This document shows positions 1 to 5,707 of a DNA stretch of 5,709 nt, one piece after another (position 1 is the stretch's first letter; each line of letters starts with the position of its first letter). The DNA is from an uncultured Pseudomonadota bacterium. Lineage in GTDB: Bacteria > Bdellovibrionota_B > Oligoflexia > Oligoflexales > Bog-1112. The position numbers and the translations under genes were made by a program. The notes under the pieces are model-generated. The model was not told the DNA's origin, did not search any database, and was given only the letters and a program-made list of their open reading frames with translations. The stretch lies in the NCBI GenBank assembly GCA_937896265.1, contig CALBMD010000193.1, forward strand, positions 1 through 5,709, in the 5' to 3' direction.

Positions 1-1888
1 TATCATTTCCTTTAACTTGAACGATAAATTTAAAAAATTCTTTTTGTAAGTCGCCAGTTAAGGTTTGGCAAAAAGTTTCTCCCCAGCTGGTTTGGAAAAT
101 CACTGTTAAGTGATCGATCTTTTCTTTCCACCGAGGAGAGGCTAAGTTAATGATAGCCATTATTCGAAGGACCCGCTCTTGTTCTAATAGATCTTGGTTG
201 GGGATGTAAGAGACTTTAATGGGTGGGAAAACATCGCTGAAGTCGTTCACAAACTGTTGAAGATCGGCCATTTTTAGAGGTGATGGATTTGGCACTAAGT
301 ACACAGAAGTTTTTTTGTTGATCATCTTGTTGACAAGAGCCCAGGCAAAGAGATCCGCTAAGCTTTCCCCGGAGCGAAGTATTTGCTTTCTGAGTTTTTT
401 GTCAAAAGAATCAGCCTTATCGAGTTGGCCTTGATAAAGACTCCAGCGTTCTGCTGGTATCTTATTAGGGGAATGCACAACAGAGACACTCTCTAGCCAT
501 AAGCCATGGTCAAAAGCTCTCTTAAGAAAATTGATTTTGAAAGGGCGAGCTTTATAGAAGCTGGATATTTTTTGTCCAATAACAGTAAGATCACTAGGAG
601 AAATTAACAGCTCGCTATTTTGGACAGTCTTTAACTTTTGAGCAATGCGTTGGTAGCAAGCAATCATAAAGTTATGAACACTTTTTCCTAATGCCCAGAC
701 CTCTTCAAACTCCCATTCTTTAAATTGATCAAGGTGGCTGATGGTTTCAGTGTTCCATTGCCATTCTGCTATATAGGCTCGAAGTTTTTTTTCTTTAGCA
801 CTAAGCACTTTGTGCTTTGGGATAGCTTCACTGCATCGTGTCTCACTTTTGATATAGAGACACTTGCGAAATAAATCTAGTTCATTAGGATGATTTTTTT
901 GCTTGTAATAGTCTAAAATGGAGTCAAAAAGAAGAGCATAAGAGTCAAAATTTTTTGATTCATCAATTGCCATCTTTTGGTCATGTACAAGAATCTTAAG
1001 ACGATTGCATAAAAGACTTTCGCCTTTGTCCATTTCAATAAGGACCTCAAGCAGTGCCATTTTAAGAACAGACTTAAAAGGAGAATCCATAGCCTTGCAA
1101 ATCTGCCAGATTGCAGCCCCAAAAAACTCCTCACGTGTAATGGTGAAGAGGTTGCCCAAGTCGATCAGATATTCAGTATCGACTTTTTTTGAGTCTTTGA
1201 TCTTGGTGCGGATAGCTTCGTATTGAGTATCATTGACTTTGGTTGGTAGGCACCACCAAAGAGGTACGCGCCCGCAAACGAGAATACAGCTACGATAAAA
1301 CTCTTCTTTCAGAAGCTTGGCTTGAGCTGTACCTGTACTCTCTTTGTCGGCAGTACCAAAATTATTATTACGGACTGATTTAATGTCTGTTAAGAAAAAG
1401 TGGGTTTCTAAGTTATAGCGATCAAGAGCCCATTCTTCGATCATTCGGCATTTTTGATGAAGCAGTTCTAGCTGCTTGGGGCTTAATGTATCTTTGAAAA
1501 TGCAGACCCAATAGTCGAAATCAGATTCTATGGATTGTACTAATGTCCCTAGGCTACCCATAAGATAAAGTGATTTGATTGGAAGCACCTTGTCTTTGGG
1601 TAGAATGCCATGAAGATCATTGTGCAAGATAGCAGCGTCTGGAAAAACAGTGTTGAGATCTGCTAGGAACTCTTCAGAGATGTCAAAATGATAAATGCCA
1701 AATACAGCATCTTTGTCGTCTAGGAAACCTGGGATTGATCTTACATTGATATGTAGGAGGAAAGGAATGATCCGATAAAGAGGGCGAATCCTCTTGGGGA
1801 TCACTTCAAGAACCATTTCAGTACGTTTTTTATTATAAGCAAGAAATCGTTCTAAGTTATCATGAAGAATCTTGTCGGTAAGAATCAT
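1..1888 (-). CDS. cyaA: Class I adenylate cyclase (CyaA type), partial: 3' end lies outside the window
   Basis: Converts ATP to cyclic AMP in the cytoplasm; in enterobacteria the product acts through CRP. I translated the minus strand from the ATG at 1888 and found 629 codons with no stop, running off base 1. The nucleotidyltransferase-like catalytic core shows GSLGTLVQSIESDFDYWVC at residues 111-129, matching the E. coli GSTSSVGQSCSSDLDIWVC segment with both acidic residues kept (D123, D125). The first family signature is EEFFGAAIWQICK (residues 253-265), followed by DSPFKSVLK. The second is FQTSWGETFCQTLTG (598-612), a divergent form of YRNSWNEVRTLHFNG. The order and spacing follow E. coli CyaA (848 residues), so roughly 200 C-terminal regulatory residues should lie beyond the window. 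An in-frame TAG two codons upstream fixes the start, and AAGGCGG lies 6 nt before it. The reading frame is intact, so this is an edge truncation and not a pseudogene. The family call is firm from remembered homologues. Confidence 0.92.
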   Translation of the reverse strand, partial: MILTDKILHDNLERFLAYNKKRTEMVLEVIPKRIRPLYRIIPFLLHINVRSIPGFLDDKDAVFGIYHFDISEEFLADLNTVFPDAAILHNDLHGILPKDKVLPIKSLYLMGSLGTLVQSIESDFDYWVCIFKDTLSPKQLELLHQKCRMIEEWALDRYNLETHFFLTDIKSVRNNNFGTADKESTGTAQAKLLKEEFYRSCILVCGRVPLWWCLPTKVNDTQYEAIRTKIKDSKKVDTEYLIDLGNLFTITREEFFGAAIWQICKAMDSPFKSVLKMALLEVLIEMDKGESLLCNRLKILVHDQKMAIDESKNFDSYALLFDSILDYYKQKNHPNELDLFRKCLYIKSETRCSEAIPKHKVLSAKEKKLRAYIAEWQWNTETISHLDQFKEWEFEEVWALGKSVHNFMIACYQRIAQKLKTVQNSELLISPSDLTVIGQKISSFYKARPFKINFLKRAFDHGLWLESVSVVHSPNKIPAERWSLYQGQLDKADSFDKKLRKQILRSGESLADLFAWALVNKMINKKTSVYLVPNPSPLKMADLQQFVNDFSDVFPPIKVSYIPNQDLLEQERVLRIMAIINLASPRWKEKIDHLTVIFQTSWGETFCQTLTGDLQKEFFKFIVQVKGND

Positions 1889-2022
1889 GCGCTACCGCCT
1901 TGAATTTAAATCGCAACAAGGGGGGCCTAGAAATCGAGCTGCTCATTGATTGAGGATGCTACCCCACTCTAAGTAGGCTACGATAGGAATAGGGTTTATG
2001 TCAAGATCACCAAGGATGTGCA
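1889..2022. other. Divergent intergenic region between the cyclase and LETM1-like genes
   Basis: These 134 bp must hold the promoters or leaders of both divergent genes. Visible elements are the palindrome ATTTAAAT (1904-1911) just upstream of the cyclase ribosome binding site, a G6 run near 1920-1925, and the small inverted repeat GTAG-G-CTAC (1973-1981). TTGATT/TTGAGG near 1946-1955 resembles a -35 element on the plus strand, but no good -10 lies at the right spacing. I found no TGTGA-N6-TCACA CRP-type site. No convincing promoter can be named on either strand. Confidence 0.45.
1895..1901 (-). promoter_or_regulatory. Ribosome binding site of the adenylate cyclase gene
   Basis: Read on the minus strand this is AAGGCGG, one base different from AAGGAGG, and it ends 6 nt before the ATG at 1888. 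The nearest in-frame stop (TAG, complement of 1892-1894) lies between this site and the start codon, so the ATG is the only possible upstream-most start. Confidence 0.65.
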
Positions 2023-2346
2023 ATGTTTGAGCAATTAAAGAATAAATTGCCATATTATTTAAAAAAAATTCGGCAAGTACTGACTGATGAGAAAGAAGCA
2101 ACCTTTGAAATGCTAACGATCTATAGGCGCTATCTGCAAGGTAAAGCAACCCAAGAAGAGATGCATCAAGCTAATGAGCAGTTTCGAAGCTTGCTAAAGA
2201 CCGCGGGTTTAGGGATTGTAACGGTTTTACCTTTGGCGCCTATTACGATTCCAATGGTTGTAGCCTTAGGAAAGAAGTTAGGTATCGATGTTTTGCCTAA
2301 GTCTTTTGAGCATGATGAGGAGAAAAAAGAGGGCAAAGACCCTTAG
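2023..2346 (+). CDS. Small stand-alone LETM1-like protein (107 aa)
   Basis: A short protein of unproven function. Residues 1-60 are charged and probably helical (LKKIRQVLTDEKEATFEM, then IYRRYLQGKATQEEM). Residues 61-82 form a hydrophobic stretch rich in Pro (LGIVTVLPLAPITIPMVVAL). This runs into KKLGIDVLPKSF (84-95) and a charged tail. The pattern of a helix pair, a 'LP...LLP' hydrophobic segment and a final '(I/D)LLPSSF'-like motif resembles the core of LETM1 proteins, which in mitochondria act in ion exchange and ribosome binding. The bacterial role is unknown, and membrane association is inferred only from the hydrophobic segment. The start is well supported: AAGGA at 2012-2016 sits 6 nt before the ATG, and an in-frame TAG at 1990-1992 limits extension. 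It is the only plus-strand gene, divergent from the cyclase and convergent with the helicase. The open reading frame looks real; the family name is moderately supported. Confidence 0.62.
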   Translation: MFEQLKNKLPYYLKKIRQVLTDEKEATFEMLTIYRRYLQGKATQEEMHQANEQFRSLLKTAGLGIVTVLPLAPITIPMVVALGKKLGIDVLPKSFEHDEEKKEGKDP

Positions 2347-2352
2347 CTTTGG

Positions 2353-2385
2353 ATAGGCCGCATCTGGTGGAGATGGCGGCCCTAT
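2353..2385. terminator. Strong bulged hairpin in the convergent gap; possible bidirectional terminator
   Basis: ATAGGCCGCATCT (2353-2365) can pair with AGATGGCGGCCCTAT (2371-2385) around the loop GGTGG. This gives 13 base pairs with two single-base bulges. It starts 7 bp after the stop of the LETM1-like gene and lies between two convergent genes, a usual place for a terminator. Neither strand has a T-run after the stem, so it is not a textbook intrinsic terminator and may instead stabilise a 3' end. Confidence 0.4.
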
Positions 2386-2416
2386 TCAACAGTTGTCTAA
2401 TGATAGGGTCGGGGAA

Positions 2417-2431
2417 AGGACGGGCAGTCCT
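2417..2431 (-). terminator. Weak hairpin after the helicase gene
   Basis: On the minus strand, AGGAC-TGCCC-GTCCT lies 7 bp past the helicase stop codon and is followed by TTCCCC rather than a T-run. The 5-bp stem is short, so this is only a weak terminator candidate. The stronger hairpin at 2353-2385 would come next on the same transcript. Confidence 0.2.
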
Positions 2432-2438
2432 GTCCTGT

Positions 2439-3911
2439 CTAGAAAGAAGCGCGTGTCTTACGTCTGAACGGGGACCGGCTTTGACCTGATGAAGAGTTTT
2501 GGCTACCAAAGCGTGGGCGGAAGCCAAAGTTGCTGCTGCTGCTTGGACGGCGAAATTTAGAATCATTCATCAAGCTGCTTTCAATGCGGCTTAACTCATT
2601 TTGGTTGTATCCTAAAATCTCTGGGCCTTTGACTTCAGTGCCTTGTTGTAGCATAGATAGCATCTTCATAGCTAATTCTTCGATGCTACCGGCATCTTTG
2701 AGTTGAGCAAGAAGTGAAGTCGCTCGATCAGACAATTCAAAAGAAGAGATTTTTTTAATCAATTCTTTTTCTCTTTGCTTCAAGATATCTTCTTTATTTG
2801 GGATTGGCGCTAATTTCATCCCTGATTTGAGTTTTGCTCTGATAGAAGAAGCTCTGAACTCTTTTTCGCTGGCAATAGTAATAGCTACGCCTTTGCGACC
2901 AGCGCGACCAGTACGACCGATGCGGTGTGTATAACGCTCAAGATTTTCTGGTAAATGGTAGTTGAATACGTGCGAAAGGTCTTGGATATCTAAACCACGA
3001 GATGCAACATCAGTAGCAATTAACAAGTTGATGCGACCGGATTTTAAGTCAGCTACAGCTTGTGTACGGCTAAATTGACGTAAATCACCATGGATAGCTG
3101 TTGCTCGAAACTGTTTGCTCTGCAGTTTTGTTGTCAAATCATCAGCATCTTGCTTTGTGCGGCAGAAGACGATGGCTTTTTCAGGCAATTCTTTTTCAAT
3201 AACGCGAAGCAGAGTTTGCTCTTTTTCGTTTGGTTTTACCAAATAAAGAATCTGGGTGATGTCTTCATGATTTTCTTTTTTGCTATCAAGAATGATCTCA
3301 GATGGATTCTCAAGATATTCTCGCGTTAGACTCATGATTTGTCTTGGCATGGTAGCAGAGAATAAAAAGGTTTGCTTGCGACCAGGCATATAGCTCAAGA
3401 TATCTTTAATATCATCGATAAAGCCCATATTGAGCATTTCATCTGCTTCATCCAAGACTAAGACGCTTGGTGAAAAAGAGCGAAGACGCTTAGAGCGAAG
3501 GTGATCAAGGATACGGCCTGGGGTAGCGATTACTACTTGGCAACCTTGGTTGATGCGGTCAACTTGGTTAGAGATAGATTGACCGCCAATAACTGTGGCT
3601 ACGCGAACGCCAGCTTTAGAGCCAAGCTTGACGTATTCATCAACAACTTGTTGTGCCAATTCTCTTGTTGGTACAAGAACAAGAACTTGTGTCTTGCGGC
3701 TGCCATCAAGGCGCTCAATAGTTGGGATAACAAAAGCTGCGGTTTTGCCGCTACCAGTTTGGGCTTTGCCCAGAATGTCATGGCCTTTGATAGCCTCGGG
3801 GATAACGCCGGCTTGGATAGGTGTAGGGCTTTCATAACGCGCCAGTTTAAGGGCCTCAAGGGTGGGTGAGCTAAGGCCTAACTGGTCAAAGGAAGTGGGA
3901 CTCTTGGTCAT
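2439..3911 (-). CDS. deaD: DEAD-box ATP-dependent RNA helicase, DeaD/CsdA type
   Basis: Unwinds RNA duplexes with ATP; DeaD-type enzymes act in ribosome assembly, mRNA decay and cold adaptation in the cytoplasm. All core motifs are present in order: Q motif (F8 and PTPIQ at 29-33), motif I AQTGSGKT (50-57), Ia PTRELAQQ (81-88), GG (109-110), Ib TPGR (130-133), II DEAD (154-157), III SAT (185-187), IV IVFCRT (247-252), HGDL (274-277), V ATDVASRGLDI (299-309) and VI HRIGRTGR (329-336). The two RecA-like domains therefore fill about residues 8-350. A helical linker (IPNKEDILKQREKELIKKI) follows as in DeaD. The tail from about 450 is low-complexity, rich in Ser, Arg, Phe and Gly. At 490 residues it is shorter than E. 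coli DeaD (629) and appears to lack the usual C-terminal RNA-binding domain, so CshA- or RhlE-like naming is also possible. The ATG at 3911 has GGAG 10 nt upstream. The gene is intact. Confidence 0.95.
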   Translation of the reverse strand: MTKSPTSFDQLGLSSPTLEALKLARYESPTPIQAGVIPEAIKGHDILGKAQTGSGKTAAFVIPTIERLDGSRKTQVLVLVPTRELAQQVVDEYVKLGSKAGVRVATVIGGQSISNQVDRINQGCQVVIATPGRILDHLRSKRLRSFSPSVLVLDEADEMLNMGFIDDIKDILSYMPGRKQTFLFSATMPRQIMSLTREYLENPSEIILDSKKENHEDITQILYLVKPNEKEQTLLRVIEKELPEKAIVFCRTKQDADDLTTKLQSKQFRATAIHGDLRQFSRTQAVADLKSGRINLLIATDVASRGLDIQDLSHVFNYHLPENLERYTHRIGRTGRAGRKGVAITIASEKEFRASSIRAKLKSGMKLAPIPNKEDILKQREKELIKKISSFELSDRATSLLAQLKDAGSIEELAMKMLSMLQQGTEVKGPEILGYNQNELSRIESSLMNDSKFRRPSSSSNFGFRPRFGSQNSSSGQSRSPFRRKTRASF

Positions 3912-3939
3912 GTAATTTAAACTCCGGGATCGGGTAATG

Positions 3940-3968
3940 ATAATAAATGTGAATGAGTTAAAAGTTGA
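3940..3968 (-). promoter_or_regulatory. Candidate promoter of the helicase gene
   Basis: On the minus strand, TCAACT (3968-3963) is followed after 17 bp by TATTAT (3945-3940). The -10 matches the sigma-70 consensus at five of six bases; the -35 matches at three. A start near 3933 would give a leader of about 20 nt. The 98-bp gap behind mqnD makes a separate promoter reasonable, but nothing beyond the pattern proves it. Confidence 0.4.
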
Positions 3969-4009
3969 TCTGCTTTATATCACAGGTTTTAGTAGAATGG
4001 TAGGATTTT

Positions 4010-4714
4010 TTAGCAAGAGCCTACAAATGCAGTGATATGTGCTTCTGCCAGCGTTCTGTTTTTTTCTAGACACCACAAAAGAGCGAGATCTATAGCTTGA
4101 TCATGATTAGCTCGAGACCAACTCAATGACTGTCTAACCCAAAGTTCAAATTGGGTTTTTAAGGCTGATCCGAGGCTACGTTTTATAGCAACTAAGCCTA
4201 GGGGTAGCGGTGTAGCGTAGTGAGCAAGCCATAGCTGGCCTAAGTCAGCAATGACGTGGAGACCAAGAGACTTAAGATCGTTCATAGCTTCATTGACAAC
4301 GATGCCGTAGGAGGTTTTTCCTTCGCAAACTGCTGAGATTATAGATTCAAGTGGTACTTCGGTTTGACTTAAGTGTGGAAAAAAAGTCTCTACAGCCAGA
4401 GAGGCAGAGCTATAACGGCTAGGAGTTGCAACCTTTGTCCCCTCAGGGTTTGGGGAAAGTGCAACCAACTTTGGTCCAATACCCTTCTGAGCGGAAGTAG
4501 CGCCAACGCTTGTTTTGTCATAAGTGTCTTCAATTCTTGGAAAAAGAGCAGCGCTGATTTTGACAATATCAAGATCTCTAGCCATTGCTAGGGCATTGAG
4601 CTCGCCTAGGGTGGCTACTTTGATGTCAAGAGGATGGGCTATCGCTCCGCTTAAAAGGCCGGCATAGGTGTAAATATCATTAGGACAGAGAGAAATACCT
4701 AGAGTCGCTAGCAC
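4010..4714 (-). CDS. mqnD: MqnD-like protein (1,4-dihydroxy-6-naphthoate synthase family), futalosine menaquinone pathway
   Basis: MqnD converts cyclic dehypoxanthinylfutalosine to 1,4-dihydroxy-6-naphthoate in the cytoplasm. The fold resembles periplasmic binding proteins. Family landmarks along the 234 residues are LGISLCPND (5-13, family SPCPND), DIVKIS (49-54), GIGPKLVA (78-85), VATPSRYSSASL (95-106), VCEGKTSYGIVVNEA (129-143), LGLHVIADLGQLW (150-162) and TPLPLGLVAIKRSLG (168-182). The CPND start and the PLPLG segment favour MqnD over its relative MqnA. Two oddities stand out. Asn141 occupies the place where the Thermus enzyme has the His (IIHES) proposed as catalytic base. The protein also stops after ITAFVGSC, about 35-40 residues short of the usual end, and I found no continuation in the other frames downstream. 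The start is GTG at 4714 with AAGGA 6 nt upstream. The gene lies 25 bp after queC and is probably co-transcribed. The family call is strong; retained activity is uncertain. Confidence 0.85.
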   Translation of the reverse strand: MLATLGISLCPNDIYTYAGLLSGAIAHPLDIKVATLGELNALAMARDLDIVKISAALFPRIEDTYDKTSVGATSAQKGIGPKLVALSPNPEGTKVATPSRYSSASLAVETFFPHLSQTEVPLESIISAVCEGKTSYGIVVNEAMNDLKSLGLHVIADLGQLWLAHYATPLPLGLVAIKRSLGSALKTQFELWVRQSLSWSRANHDQAIDLALLWCLEKNRTLAEAHITAFVGSC

Positions 4715-4725
4715 ATTAAATCCTT
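4712..4725 (-). promoter_or_regulatory. Ribosome binding site and GTG start of the mqnD-like gene
   Basis: The minus strand reads AAGGATTTAATGTG. An ATG overlaps the GTG by one base (4716-4714) but is followed by TGC and TAG, so it cannot start the protein. GTG at 4714-4712 is in frame with the CPND motif. An in-frame TAA at 4729-4727 excludes any longer start. AAGGA (4725-4721) is 6 nt from the GTG, an optimal spacing. Confidence 0.75.
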
Positions 4726-4739
4726 TTTATATGGGAAAT

Positions 4740-5411
4740 CTAAATATACTCAGTAGGATCAGTTAGGCCTGCATCAAGGAAGCCCTTGCGCCGCAACTGG
4801 CATGAGTGGCAGGCGCCGCAGGCTTTACCGTTATCTGTTAGCTGATAGCAAGATACAGTTTGGCGATAATTGACACCTAACTTAAGGCCAAGTTGGATTG
4901 TTTCTGTCTTGCTTAGATGAATCAAAGGGGCATGGATGCGAGTAGTTTGGCCCTGGATAGCTGCCTTAGTCGCTAGATTGGCAGTTTTTTCGAAGGACTC
5001 AATAAATTCTGGGCGACAATCAGGATAGTTTGAATAGTCGATAGCAGATACCCCAATAAAGATATCATTGGCTCGACGGGTTTCGGCATAGCCCAAAGCA
5101 ACGGACAAGAAGATAATATTGCGGGCTGGGGTATAGGTGAGAGGAATTTCGTCATCGATAGGTGTTGTTGGTATCACAATGTTTTTGTCGGTTTGGGCTG
5201 ATCCCCCAAATGCGCCAATACCAAGCTTGAATATAAAATGTTCTTTGGCGTCAAAGGCTTTTGCTATCTGCTCAGCAGCCTGCAATTCATAGCGATGTCG
5301 TTGGCCATAGTCAAAAGAGAGGCAATAAAGGTTAAAGCCTTGGTCTTTGGCATGAGCCAATACAGTAGTGGAATCTAGACCACCGGATACGAGAATAACG
5401 GCGTTGCGCAT
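4740..5411 (-). CDS. queC: 7-cyano-7-deazaguanine (preQ0) synthase QueC
   Basis: Uses ATP and ammonia to convert 7-carboxy-7-deazaguanine to preQ0, the precursor of queuosine in tRNA wobble positions. It is a cytoplasmic enzyme of the ATP-pyrophosphatase fold. The 223 residues are close to the E. coli length (231). The nucleotide-binding loop SGGLDSTT is at residues 9-16. The family's zinc site is complete near the C terminus: Cys188 in SCYQL, then Cys198, Cys201 and Cys204 in CGACHSC. Other family segments are FDYGQRH, YTPARNIIFLSVALGYAE and the DCRPEFI region. The ATG at 5411 places the first beta-strand (RNAVILVSGG) directly at the N terminus, as in homologues. AGG lies about 6 nt upstream, inside an inverted repeat. 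The mqnD-like gene follows after 25 bp. No other queuosine genes (queD, queE, queF, folE) are in the window. The gene is complete and shows no defects. Confidence 0.97.
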   Translation of the reverse strand: MRNAVILVSGGLDSTTVLAHAKDQGFNLYCLSFDYGQRHRYELQAAEQIAKAFDAKEHFIFKLGIGAFGGSAQTDKNIVIPTTPIDDEIPLTYTPARNIIFLSVALGYAETRRANDIFIGVSAIDYSNYPDCRPEFIESFEKTANLATKAAIQGQTTRIHAPLIHLSKTETIQLGLKLGVNYRQTVSCYQLTDNGKACGACHSCQLRRKGFLDAGLTDPTEYI

Positions 5412-5416
5412 AGGAT

Positions 5417-5447
5417 ACCTGCTTGAATGAGGTCTTTTTTCGCAGGT
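5417..5447 (-). promoter_or_regulatory. Inverted repeat over the queC ribosome binding site
   Basis: On the minus strand ACCTGC (5447-5442) and GCAGGT (5422-5417) are perfect complements separated by 19 nt that include an A6 run. The 3' arm contains the AGG that serves as ribosome binding site. If transcribed, the hairpin would hide that site; if not, the repeat could be an operator spanning the promoter's -10 region. Its role is not known. Confidence 0.4.
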
Positions 5448-5472
5448 TATATGAGGAGAAAAGGCTTGTCAA
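5446..5472 (-). promoter_or_regulatory. Candidate promoter of queC-mqnD
   Basis: On the minus strand a perfect -35 hexamer TTGACA (5472-5467) is followed after 15 bp by TATAAC (5451-5446), a five-of-six -10 match. The 15-bp spacer is shorter than the preferred 16-18 bp. A start near 5439 would leave a leader of about 28 nt and would exclude most of the 5' arm of the inverted repeat at 5417-5447. Confidence 0.4.
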
Positions 5473-5686
5473 CCTTGGGGCTTGCTCTACTGTAAAGAAA
5501 ATATTGCTTTCTCAAGATAAAGAACTTTTCCTCAATATTGTCAGCTTGAAGAGTGAATAACTGAGACATAGTTGACACTTTTGTCCGGATACATAGCTTA
5601 TACTTTTAATTAATCATGCCAGCGGCATAAATTGGTTGGTTTTTAAGAGCTAGTTTGTAAAAGCAGCCTAGCATAAGACGGTGTTC

Positions 5687-5707
5687 TGGGGAGCTTCGCG
5701 CTCCCCA
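5687..5707. terminator. GC-rich perfect hairpin at the right edge
   Basis: TGGGGAGC (5687-5694) pairs perfectly with GCTCCCCA (5700-5707) around the loop TTCGC, giving 8 bp. It has the look of a terminator stem, but on the plus strand it is followed by AAA and on the minus strand by AGAACACC, so no T-run supports either direction. It could end a gene entering from the right without a U-tract, or be part of an unseen structured RNA or repeat. Confidence 0.35.

Noticed and set aside
913..1226. Open frames on both strands inside the cyclase region (913-1134 minus, 1005-1226 plus)
   Set aside because: They overlap the cyclase gene, whose frame is intact and carries family motifs. Their own translations show no recognisable features.
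1943..2149. 68-codon minus-strand frame across the start of the LETM1-like gene
   Set aside because: It overlaps a better supported gene that has a good ribosome binding site, and it shows no motif.
2297..2566. 89-codon minus-strand frame over the helicase 3' end and the LETM1-like 3' end
   Set aside because: It overlaps two supported genes and its Ala/Arg-rich translation looks like an out-of-frame reading.
3501..3869. 122-codon plus-strand frame opposite the helicase, and similar frames at 3090-3329 and 3595-3837
   Set aside because: They are antisense to conserved helicase motifs and have no family resemblance.
3948..3984. TGTGA and TCACA half-sites upstream of the helicase, resembling a CRP site
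   Set aside because: The two halves are 27 bp apart instead of 6 bp, so they do not form a CRP operator.
4010..4714. Frameshift or nonsense mutation as the cause of the short MqnD
   Set aside because: Reading past the stop in all three frames gave no residues resembling the family's C-terminal end, so a recent disruption is not supported.
5412..5447. preQ1-I riboswitch in the queC leader
   Set aside because: An A-rich run is present, but it lies in the hairpin loop. The C-rich loop and the A-rich 3' tail of the preQ1-I pseudoknot are not visible.
5451..5495. 14-codon plus-strand frame (MRRKGLSTLGLALL) as a small peptide gene
   Set aside because: It is very short, overlaps the antisense queC promoter elements and has only a weak ribosome binding site.
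5572..5604. Plus-strand sigma-70 promoter TTGACA ... TATACT
   Set aside because: The spacer is 21 bp, outside the working range, and no good -10 lies at 16-18 bp. Kept only as a note in the region description.
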